10,664 nt of DNA from Chloroflexota bacterium (GTDB lineage Bacteria; Chloroflexota; Limnocylindria; P2-11E), in contig JACDAF010000094.1 in assembly GCA_013695575.1 (NCBI GenBank), forward strand, positions 1 through 10,664, read 5' to 3'. The notes beneath the pieces were generated by a model. That model was not told the origin of the DNA. It made no database searches and saw only the letters and a list, made by a program, of their open reading frames with translations. The position numbers and the translations under genes were made by a program. Of this stretch, positions 1-5,173 are shown piece by piece (within the stretch, counting starts at the first letter, position 1; each line of letters opens with the position of its first letter).

Positions 1-762
1 GCCGACCTGGGTGCGCCGTTCGTCGTCGTCGGCATCACGAGCGGGATCGCGTTCCTGGCGTCGCTCCGACTCCCGGCGGCCCCCGGACCCGCTTCGGTGG
101 CCGGCGGGGTCATGACGTCCGCGTTCAACCGGCCGGTCATCGTCTTGCTCGTCGCGAACACGCTGCTCCTCTCGGCGTTCGGCGGCTTCATCACGACGTT
201 CGCGCCGTTCGCGACCACCGCGTTCGGCTGGTCTACGGCCGAGGTCGGGATCGTGTTCTCGGTGTTCGCGTCAGGCAGCATCGCGCTCGCAGCACCGCTC
301 GGTGGGCTCGCCGACCGCCGCGGCCGCAGGCTCGTCGGCACGTACGCGACGGTACCGGTGTTCCTCTTCGGCCTCACCCTGGCGCTCGAGCTACAGCGCC
401 CGGCGATCTACGCGGCGGCGTTCTTCGCGGGCGCGGGCATCTCGACCTTCAGCGCATGCTGGTTCGCGCTCCTTACGGAGGCATCACCGGAAGCGAGGCG
501 CGGCCGCACGTTCGGGATCGTGAACGCGATCTCCACGCTCGGCGTCATCGTCGGAGCCAACGGCGCAGCGGCCATCTGGGAGCTCTCGGACATCCGCGCC
601 GCGCTTGTCGCGACCGGACTCATGGCCATGCTCGGTGGGCTGACGCTGAGCTTCCTCGGCCCCGGAGCGGGGCAGGCGGCGCCGGCTGCCCGGGCCGCGC
701 GACGGCGCGTGGAGGGGAGGCGTCGTGTCAGGGACCTGCCTCGCGAGGGCGGTGAACTCTAG
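1..762 (+). CDS. MFS transporter, C-terminal part (5' truncated by the window)
   Basis: The frame is open from base 1, so the start lies outside the window. About 253 residues are visible. They contain roughly six to seven hydrophobic segments, and after a short Pro/Ala/Gly-rich loop a new six-helix half begins near base 112. The loop motif GGLADRRGRRLVG (bases 301-339) matches the MFS motif A repeat that follows the first helix pair of the C-terminal half (helices 8-9). The last 30 or so residues are Arg/Ala-rich and hydrophilic, which fits a cytoplasmic tail. A Cys is present in a late helix (SACWFALL), but no substrate-defining feature is visible, so the substrate is unknown. The stop TAG (760-762) lies 9 nt before the redoxin start at 772, suggesting co-transcription. 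The family call is firm and the substrate open. Confidence 0.85.
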   Translation, partial: ADLGAPFVVVGITSGIAFLASLRLPAAPGPASVAGGVMTSAFNRPVIVLLVANTLLLSAFGGFITTFAPFATTAFGWSTAEVGIVFSVFASGSIALAAPLGGLADRRGRRLVGTYATVPVFLFGLTLALELQRPAIYAAAFFAGAGISTFSACWFALLTEASPEARRGRTFGIVNAISTLGVIVGANGAAAIWELSDIRAALVATGLMAMLGGLTLSFLGPGAGQAAPAARAARRRVEGRRRVRDLPREGGEL

Positions 763-771
763 GATGCCGTC

Positions 772-1419
772 GTGCGTATCGCTCGTGTGGGCCGTCTGCT
801 TCCGTGTCTGGTGGCGATCGTGATGGCCGCGGGCTGCGGGGTGCCCGCCGGCTCGGGCGGTGTCCAACCCGCCGGCAGCGGACCTGCCGCCGCTTCGCCA
901 TCGGGCACCCCGCAACCCGCCAGCGGGACCGTTTCGGGCGCGGCGGCGACCGGGGCCGCGGTGGTGACGGGCGCGCCTGCGGCGAAGGCTGCGTTCCTCT
1001 CCCATGTGTTCACGGACGTGCGCGATGGGAAGCAGTTCACGCTCGGCGATTTCGCGGGCAAGCAGGTCCTCGTGCTTGGCATGGCGGTGTGGTGAAGCAG
1101 CTGCCGTGCACAACAGGTGGTTGTGCGGGACACGCTCCCCAGCCTCGGCAGCGACGTCGTGATGGTGTCACTCGATACGGACGCCAACGAGAACGGCGAG
1201 CTGCTGCGGCGCTACGTGGAGCAGAACGCGTTTCCCTGGCGGTTCGCGCTCGCGCCGCGTGAGGTGCTCCGGCAGCTGAGCGACACCTTCGGTACGCAGT
1301 TCCTGACGCAGCCGTCCGAGCCCATGTTCCTGGTCGATCCGCGTGGCGGGGTCCATCTCCTGCCGTTCGGCCGCAAGAGCGCGGACGCGCTCCGCGGATT
1401 CGTCCAGCAGTACCGCTAG
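772..1419 (+). CDS. Selenocysteine-containing thioredoxin-fold (TlpA/redoxin-like) lipoprotein, read through in-frame UGA
   Basis: This is read as one 215-residue protein with the TGA at 1093-1095 decoded as selenocysteine (U108). The N-terminus is a lipoprotein signal peptide: Arg-rich start, hydrophobic core and lipobox A-A-G-C with the lipidated Cys22. Residues 23-75 form an Ala/Gly/Pro/Ser linker. The thioredoxin-like domain starts near residue 78 (FLSHVFTDVRDGKQFTLGDF), continues through the strand QVLVLGMAVW, and then has U108-S-S-C111-RAQQ exactly where the CxxC redox site belongs. A likely cis-Pro184 (SEPMFLVD) precedes the last core strands. Both sides of the TGA are in the same frame, and no frameshift is needed. 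The start is GTG 772, with AGG at the MFS stop as a weak ribosome site. CcdA follows after 3 nt and would supply electrons. Expected role: a membrane-anchored extracytoplasmic thiol/selenol oxidoreductase or peroxidase. The alternative is a nonsense mutation of TGC/TGT to TGA. Automatic calling would give two fragments (772-1095 and from GTG 1117). Confidence 0.8.
1096..1130 (+). promoter_or_regulatory. Candidate bacterial SECIS hairpin directing selenocysteine insertion
   Basis: The hairpin starts 8 nt after the TGA at 1093-1095. The 5' arm CCGUGCACAAC (1104-1114) pairs with GUUGUGCGGG (1120-1129). There are six uninterrupted pairs next to the loop, then G-C and U-G pairs, a bulged G1106 and two C-G pairs. 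The apical loop is AGGUG (1115-1119). Known E. coli fdhF SECIS RNA has a loop beginning AGGU, in which the G and U contact SelB, above a short stem with a bulge. Here GGU begins 21 nt after the last base of UGA (20 nt between), close to the 18 nt in fdhF as I recall it. The hairpin lies within the coding sequence, as usual for bacteria. The pairing was found by eye and not folded by program. Confidence 0.72.
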
Positions 1420-1422
1420 GCG

Positions 1423-2100
1423 GTGCCCGCCGAGCTCGCCACCGCGTTCGGGATAGGGCTGCTGGCGACGCTGTCGCCGTGCGCGCTGCCCCTGTACCCC
1501 GGCTTCCTCGCGTATCTCGCGGCGGGAGGAGCCGGCGAGCGGCGCGGTGCGGCGCGATGGCTTGGTGCCGCCGTGCTCGGAGGTGTGCTCACCATGATGC
1601 TCGCGCTGGGCGCACTCATCGCGGCGCTCTCGATCGCCGTCGGGCAAGTCCTCGTATTCGTCACGCCGCTCGCGGACCTGCTCGTGATCGCGCTCGGCCT
1701 CGCGCTGCTCTTCGGCAAGAATCCTTTCGCGAAGCTGCCCATGCTGGGCGGCGGCAACCTGACTGGATCGCCCCTGCGGTCCGCGTATGTGTATGGGCTG
1801 ATGTACGGACCCATCGCGCTGCCGTGCTCGGGTGCGCTCCTCGTGAGCATCTTCACGCTGTCGCTGTCTGCCGGCGCGTTCGCGGAGCGGCTCCTGTTCT
1901 TCCTCGTCTTCGGCCTCGGCTTCGGCGTGCCGCTCCTCGCGATCTCACTCCTCGCGGACGGCCGCCAGCGCGCGCTACTCTCCCTGTTCACGCGTCACTA
2001 CGCCGTCCTGTCCCGCGTCGCAGGCATCATCCTCATCGCGGTCGGTCTGGTCGATCTGCAGGCCAACCTGCCGTTCGTCCGGCTCTACCTCGGCATATAG
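1423..2100 (+). CDS. ccdA: CcdA/DsbD-type transmembrane thiol-disulfide electron carrier
   Basis: The 225-residue protein is strongly hydrophobic with about six membrane helices, the usual size for CcdA. The two family signatures are present: LSPCALPLYPGFLAYL with Cys20 in the first helix, and YGPIALPCSGALL with Cys135 in the fourth. In this family these two cysteines pass reducing equivalents from cytoplasmic thioredoxin to an extracytoplasmic thioredoxin-like protein. The adjoining redoxin lipoprotein, whose stop is only 3 nt upstream of GTG 1423, is the obvious partner. No cytochrome c maturation genes are visible, so I favour service to the redoxin over haem ligation, but this is inference. 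No strong ribosome site is seen, so translational coupling is likely. The terminal TAG overlaps the AGGAGG ribosome site of the next gene. Confidence 0.93.
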   Translation: MPAELATAFGIGLLATLSPCALPLYPGFLAYLAAGGAGERRGAARWLGAAVLGGVLTMMLALGALIAALSIAVGQVLVFVTPLADLLVIALGLALLFGKNPFAKLPMLGGGNLTGSPLRSAYVYGLMYGPIALPCSGALLVSIFTLSLSAGAFAERLLFFLVFGLGFGVPLLAISLLADGRQRALLSLFTRHYAVLSRVAGIILIAVGLVDLQANLPFVRLYLGI

Positions 2101-2108
2101 GAGGACAT

Positions 2109-2441
2109 ATGGAGGAACAGCAGACCAGGCGAGCGAGGGCTGCGCCCGACCGAGCCGTAGGACCCCCCGGAGCCGGCGCAGGCGAAGCCGAGCCGGGACG
2201 GGGGATGAGCATGGATCCGACACGGAAGCTGCTCAAGGTCTTCGGCGTGAAGGTCACGGATTACGAGGCCAAGACCGACGCGCTGCTCGAGCGCGCCGCG
2301 GGCGCCACGGGCGAGGCGCGCCTCGCCATCCTCGAGGACGCGCTCGAGCTGACAGCGGATCTCGACCATTGGCTCCGCGAGATCAGCTCCCACGTCCTCG
2401 AGCGTCAGGAGCGTGTGCTCAGGCGCTTGCGTGAGCCCTGA
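2109..2441 (+). CDS. Small protein of unknown function
   Basis: The 110-residue protein is not recognised. ATG 2109 is chosen because a perfect AGGAGG (2099-2104, overlapping the ccdA stop) lies 4 nt upstream. A second ATG at 2205 (MSMDPTRKLLKVFGV) also has a G-rich stretch before it and would remove a low-complexity N-terminus rich in Arg, Ala, Pro and Gly, so the start is uncertain. From residue 36 on the protein looks globular and helical: KLLKVFGVKVTDYEAKTDAL, then two amphipathic helices rich in Leu, Glu and Arg ending in RQERVLRRLREP. No cysteine, signal peptide or membrane segment is seen, so it is probably cytoplasmic. It is the last gene before a 91-nt gap and probably belongs to the MFS-redoxin-ccdA operon. 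Confidence 0.7.
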   Translation: MEEQQTRRARAAPDRAVGPPGAGAGEAEPGRGMSMDPTRKLLKVFGVKVTDYEAKTDALLERAAGATGEARLAILEDALELTADLDHWLREISSHVLERQERVLRRLREP

Positions 2442-2448
2442 ATCGTCA

Positions 2449-2461
2449 CGTGTCCGACACG
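2449..2461. promoter_or_regulatory. 13-bp palindrome upstream of csbD
   Basis: CGTGTC-C-GACACG is a perfect inverted repeat with a single central base, 72 nt before the csbD start and just after the preceding stop codon. It could be an operator. It could also be chance, since GC-rich intergenic DNA gives such palindromes. Confidence 0.2.
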
Positions 2462-2520
2462 GGCCCAGGTCGGCTCCGCGGCATGGCATGCGTTCTGCCT
2501 GTATCGGATTGATCCCAGCA

Positions 2521-2526
2521 AGGAGG
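2521..2526 (+). promoter_or_regulatory. Strong ribosome binding site of csbD
   Basis: AGGAGG lies 6 nt before ATG 2533. Most genes here lack such a site, so it fixes the start and suggests high translation of this small protein. Confidence 0.85.
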
Positions 2527-2532
2527 AAACAC

Positions 2533-2730
2533 ATGGACAAGGACGCCGAGAAGGACATCGTCAAGGGCAAGGCAAAGCAGGTCGAAGGCAAGGTCGACCA
2601 GGGCATCGGAAAGCTCACCGACGACAAAGGCCGCGAGGCCGGCGGCTGGGCCAAGGAGCAGCACGGCAAGGCTCAGGAAGGCGTCGGCGAGGTCAAAGAC
2701 TCGCTCGACGGAAAGAACGACGGCCGCTAA
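2533..2730 (+). CDS. CsbD-family stress response protein
   Basis: The 65-residue protein is very hydrophilic, rich in Lys, Glu, Asp and Gly, with no Cys and almost no large hydrophobic residues. The recurring pattern KGKAKQVEGKVDQGIGKLTDD and later KAQEGVGEVKDSLDG is characteristic of the CsbD family, small proteins induced by general or envelope stress whose biochemical function is not established. Length agrees with the usual 60-70 residues. The start is set by the AGGAGG site 6 nt upstream. It has its own leader of 91 nt, so it is probably transcribed separately from the redoxin/ccdA genes. The stop codon region is duplicated directly downstream (see the repeat at 2714-2756). Confidence 0.93.
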   Translation: MDKDAEKDIVKGKAKQVEGKVDQGIGKLTDDKGREAGGWAKEQHGKAQEGVGEVKDSLDGKNDGR

Positions 2731-2756
2731 CTATTCACAGAACAGCGGCCGCTAAC
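2714..2756 (+). repeat. Direct repeat spanning the csbD stop codon
   Basis: AGAACGACGGCCGCTAAC (2714-2731) recurs as AGAACAGCGGCCGCTAAC (2739-2756): 16 of 18 bases match, with a 25-nt period. The first copy encodes the last residues and TAA of CsbD. The second is noncoding. It looks like a small tandem duplication. Confidence 0.75.
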
Positions 2757-2775
2757 GGCTCCTGACGGTACTGGG

Positions 2776-3207
2776 GTGACGGGGGGCGCTACGGCGCCCC
2801 CCGTAGCTCGCACGACCAGCTTTCGTCGCCGGCTGGTCCGACACCACGCGGATCCGCTCGGGCACCTCCTCGGAATGCTCTCCGGCGCCCGGCCACGATT
2901 TCAGGACGGCGTGTTCCTCTACGTGTCGGATCGTGGGCTCTCACGCTGGGTGTTGTCGCGCCGCGGCTACGCCGCGATCACTCTCGGGCACGTGGTCGTC
3001 GCCGGGCGTACGCCCGGCCCCGAGCTCTTGCGTCACGAAGGGCATCACGTCCACCAATACGAGCGCCTCGGACTGGCGTTCCTGCCGCTGTACCTGCTGC
3101 TGTACCGGCGGCACGGGTACGCGCGCCACCCGCTCGAGCTCCACGCGGCCGAGAGGCTCCCGCTCTTCGCCGGAGCGGACGCGCAGAGCGCGCAGCCTCA
3201 CCGTTGA
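2776..3207 (+). CDS. Small HExxH putative metallopeptidase-like protein of unknown activity
   Basis: The frame gives 143 residues from GTG 2776. An internal ATG at 2875 (MLSGARPRFQDGVFLYV) may be the true start, because the first codons lie inside a strong hairpin. The central motif LLRHEGHHVHQYERLG (HEGHH at residues 87-91) has the zinc-ligand pattern HExxH, and is followed by a hydrophobic stretch FLPLYLLLY and then HPLELHAAE, where a Glu could be the third ligand. This resembles small, mostly uncharacterised bacterial proteins with an H-E-x-x-H-V-x-Q-Y-E core followed by a Pro-rich hydrophobic helix, and more distantly DUF4157-type HExxH proteins. Peptidase activity is not established. The TGA stop is directly followed by the GTG of the flavoprotein gene, so the two are likely co-translated. 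Confidence 0.75.
   Translation: MTGGATAPPVARTTSFRRRLVRHHADPLGHLLGMLSGARPRFQDGVFLYVSDRGLSRWVLSRRGYAAITLGHVVVAGRTPGPELLRHEGHHVHQYERLGLAFLPLYLLLYRRHGYARHPLELHAAERLPLFAGADAQSAQPHR
2779..2804 (+). terminator. Very stable GC hairpin with UACG tetraloop, possible csbD terminator
   Basis: ACGGGGGGCGC (2779-2789) and GCGCCCCCCGT (2794-2804) are perfect complements, giving 11 pairs closed by the C(UACG)G tetraloop, one of the most stable known. It lies 49 nt after the csbD stop. No T tract follows, so it is not a canonical intrinsic terminator; it could instead protect the csbD mRNA 3' end. It also overlaps the first codons of the following ORF if that gene really starts at GTG 2776, which would hinder its translation. 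Confidence 0.55.
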
Positions 3208-4623
3208 GTGGCTACCCTTGCCTTGGTGGCGGACCGGTACGACATCGCGATCCTCGGCGGCGGTCCCGGTGGCTACGTCGCGGCGCTGTACGCCGGCCTG
3301 AAGGGCGCGAAGGTCGCGCTCGTCGAACGCGACCGGGTGGGAGGGACCTGCGTGACCGTCGGGTGCATTCCATCCAAGGCGTTGCTCGACTCGAGCCATG
3401 CCTTCTGGCTGGCGACGCACGGCGAGGATCACGGCATCAGCGTCGAGCGCGCGCGCTTCGACATGGCCAGGGCCGTCGCTCGCAAGGATCGGGTCGTGGC
3501 CCAGCTCGTGAGCGGCGTCGAAAGCCTGCTGAAGACCCGCAACGTCGACCTCATTACCGCGGACGGCACCCTGGCGTCACCGACGGAGCTGAGGCTCAAG
3601 TCGAAGGATGGTGAGCGGGGGATCACGGCGAAGAGCGTCATCGTCGCGACGGGTTCCAAGGTCGGCATGCCGCCGGTGAAGGGTCTCGCCGAGTCAAAGC
3701 CCCTCGACAACGTCGGCGCGCTCGCGCTGAAAGTGGTCCCCAAGCGCCTGATCGTCATCGGTGGTGGCGTCATCGGCCTCGAGCTCGGGACCTTCTTCGC
3801 CGAGGTCGGCGCCAAGGTGACCGTCCTCGAGATGCTGCCGCAGGCGCTGGCCTTCGCCGATCCCGAGCTGGCGCGCGCGCTCGTGAAGTCGCTCGAGTCC
3901 AAGGGTCTGACCATCCTGACGGGCGCGAGGGCCACCGACGTACAGCGGGTGGGGAAGACGGTCGCGGTCACCGCGGACATCGACGGGACGAGCCAGACCT
4001 TCGAAGCCGAGGAGGTCCTCCTCGGCGCGGGCCGCATCGCGAATCTCTCAGGCGTCGAGCAGGCGGGGTTCGCGTCGACGACGCTCGGCATCACGGTCGA
4101 TGAGCGCATGCGCACGAGCGTGAAGGGCGTCTGGGCGATCGGCGACTGCATCGGCGACGAGCGGTCGCCCAAGCTCGCGCATGTGGCATCCACCCAGGGC
4201 GAGGTCGCAGTCGATACGATCCTCGGCGAGGACGCCATGATGCGGTACGACGTCGTACCGAACGTCGTGTACACCCACCCGGAGCTCGCGCAGGTCGGAT
4301 TGACCGAAGCGCAAGCGAAGGCGCGGCACCAGGACGTCAAGGTGGCACGCTTCAACTTCCGCGGCTCCGGGCGCGCGCTGGCGCTTGGCGACGCGGAGGG
4401 CCTCGTGAAGCTCGTGACCGCCGGCAGTGACCAGCGCATCGTCGGCGTCGGCATCCTCGGGCCGCAGGCGAGCGAGGTGATCGCGACGGCCGCCCTCGCC
4501 ATGCGCGTGGAGGCGACCGTCTACGACGTCGTCCACACCATCACGGCGCATCCGACGCTCGCCGAAGCATTCCGCGAGGCGGCCCTCTCTGCGGCGGGGA
4601 CACCGATCCACTCGGTGAGGTAG
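3208..4623 (+). CDS. lpdA: Dihydrolipoamide dehydrogenase (E3), class I pyridine nucleotide-disulfide oxidoreductase
   Basis: The 471-residue protein has the full family layout. The FAD-binding GGGPGG is at 17-22, the redox-active disulfide GGTC48-VTVG-C53-IPSKALL follows, and the NAD-binding site VIGGGVIGLELG is at about 183-194. The second FAD contact GVWAIGDC is at about 307-314, with KLAHVASTQG after it. The C-terminal dimerisation domain has the catalytic His448-Pro...Glu453 pair (AHPTLAEAF). Length is normal. E3 reoxidises lipoyl groups of 2-oxoacid dehydrogenase or glycine cleavage complexes with NAD+. No E1, E2 or lipoyl protein genes are nearby, so it may serve distant complexes, or be another disulfide reductase of this class. 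GTG 3208 abuts the previous stop; GTG 3226 (MADRYDIAILGGG) is an equally good or better start by family comparison. Confidence 0.9.
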   Translation: MATLALVADRYDIAILGGGPGGYVAALYAGLKGAKVALVERDRVGGTCVTVGCIPSKALLDSSHAFWLATHGEDHGISVERARFDMARAVARKDRVVAQLVSGVESLLKTRNVDLITADGTLASPTELRLKSKDGERGITAKSVIVATGSKVGMPPVKGLAESKPLDNVGALALKVVPKRLIVIGGGVIGLELGTFFAEVGAKVTVLEMLPQALAFADPELARALVKSLESKGLTILTGARATDVQRVGKTVAVTADIDGTSQTFEAEEVLLGAGRIANLSGVEQAGFASTTLGITVDERMRTSVKGVWAIGDCIGDERSPKLAHVASTQGEVAVDTILGEDAMMRYDVVPNVVYTHPELAQVGLTEAQAKARHQDVKVARFNFRGSGRALALGDAEGLVKLVTAGSDQRIVGVGILGPQASEVIATAALAMRVEATVYDVVHTITAHPTLAEAFREAALSAAGTPIHSVR

Positions 4624-4638
4624 GGGGCCGGGGCGCGG

Positions 4639-4712
4639 CGGGCCGTGAGGGAATCGAACCCTCGCAATGCCCGCTTAGAAGGCGGGTGCTCTATCCGCTG
4701 AGCTAACGGCCC
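4639..4712 (-). tRNA. tRNA-Arg (anticodon UCU)
   Basis: On the minus strand all arms fold. The acceptor stem is GGGCCGT with ACGGCCC, followed by T8-A9 and a D stem GCTC/GAGC. The anticodon stem is CCCGC/GCGGG with loop CTTCTAA, giving anticodon TCT, which reads AGA. The T stem is GAGGG/CCCTC with loop TTCGATT. The discriminator is G, and the CCA end is not encoded in the DNA. Confidence 0.96.
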
Positions 4713-4800
4713 GTGCGCATGAGTCTACGGAACGCGAGTGCCGCCCTCGCGAAGCTCGCGTGCGGATCACGGGGAACGCTGTGGACGCCGTCGCGCCTCT

Positions 4801-4828
4801 GCAGTACCCCGCCTCCTGATACCGTCAA
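4801..4828 (-). promoter_or_regulatory. Weak candidate promoter for the tRNA-Arg gene
   Basis: On the minus strand TTGACG (4828-4823) is a good -35 box. A 16-nt spacer is followed by TACTGC, a poor -10. It would give a leader of about 85-90 nt before the tRNA. Support is from the -35 and its position only. Confidence 0.25.
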
Positions 4829-4849
4829 TGCGGACGGGAGCGGACGACG

Positions 4850-5140
4850 ATGAGCATCGTGATACTCGGGGCATTCCTCTTGGTCCTGGCGGTCGCCGGG
4901 CTGCTCTTCGCGCTGGCCGTGATCCGGAACGCAAATCGGCCGCGGCCAGCGCTGCCGCTGAACTGCGGCGATTGCGCGTTCATGATCCCGAAGGCGAAGG
5001 TGTACCGCCGTGAGACGATCGAAGACGACGACGGGCTCATCCACTACCTCTGCCAGCAGCGCTGGATCGAAGTGACGCCGGTCTCGCCGCGCTGCGCGCT
5101 CGGAAAGAGCAAGACGCGGACGACGCAGCAGCCTGCCTAG
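4850..5140 (+). CDS. Membrane-anchored small protein with four cysteines (possible zinc-binding tail)
   Basis: The 96-residue protein is not recognised. Residues 3-25 form one strong transmembrane helix (IVILGAFLLVLAVAGLLFAL), followed by basic residues (RNANRPRP) that suggest a cytoplasmic C-terminus. The soluble part has C39-G-D-C42, then C68 (HYLCQQRW) and C82 (SPRCALG). This CxxC...C...C spacing could bind zinc or an iron-sulfur cluster, but no known domain is evident. ATG 4850 is preceded by the purine-rich GGGAGCGGACGACG. It lies between the tRNA and an MFS gene on the same strand, and the 33-nt gap to the MFS start makes co-transcription possible. No function is proposed. Confidence 0.75.
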   Translation: MSIVILGAFLLVLAVAGLLFALAVIRNANRPRPALPLNCGDCAFMIPKAKVYRRETIEDDDGLIHYLCQQRWIEVTPVSPRCALGKSKTRTTQQPA

Positions 5141-5173
5141 ACTCGCAATGGTGAGCTTCGCGGCCGAAACGGG

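Noticed and set aside
772..1419. Frameshifted or split redoxin pseudogene
   Set aside because: The pieces before and after the stop are in the same frame with no missing residues, and the only interruption is a TGA at the redox Cys position with a SECIS-like hairpin after it. A point nonsense mutation remains the residual alternative.
1117..1419. Separate gene starting at GTG 1117
   Set aside because: It would lack the first half of the thioredoxin fold and both active-site residues, it has no ribosome site, and its start lies inside the hairpin loop.
1479..2108. Long N-terminal extension of the small protein at 2109 over ccdA
   Set aside because: That frame is an Arg-rich shadow of ccdA; the CcdA motifs are in the other frame, and a strong ribosome site precedes ATG 2109.
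3429..4502. Long minus-strand reading frame opposite lpdA (and others at 4048-4611, 5551-6333, 8937-9779)
   Set aside because: These are antisense shadows in GC-rich DNA; the plus-strand proteins have full conserved motifs, and the shadow translations are Ser/Thr/Arg/Ala-rich with no domain.
4621..4640. Integration (attachment) site at the 3' end of tRNA-Arg
   Set aside because: No integrase gene and no repeat of the tRNA 3' end is visible in the window.
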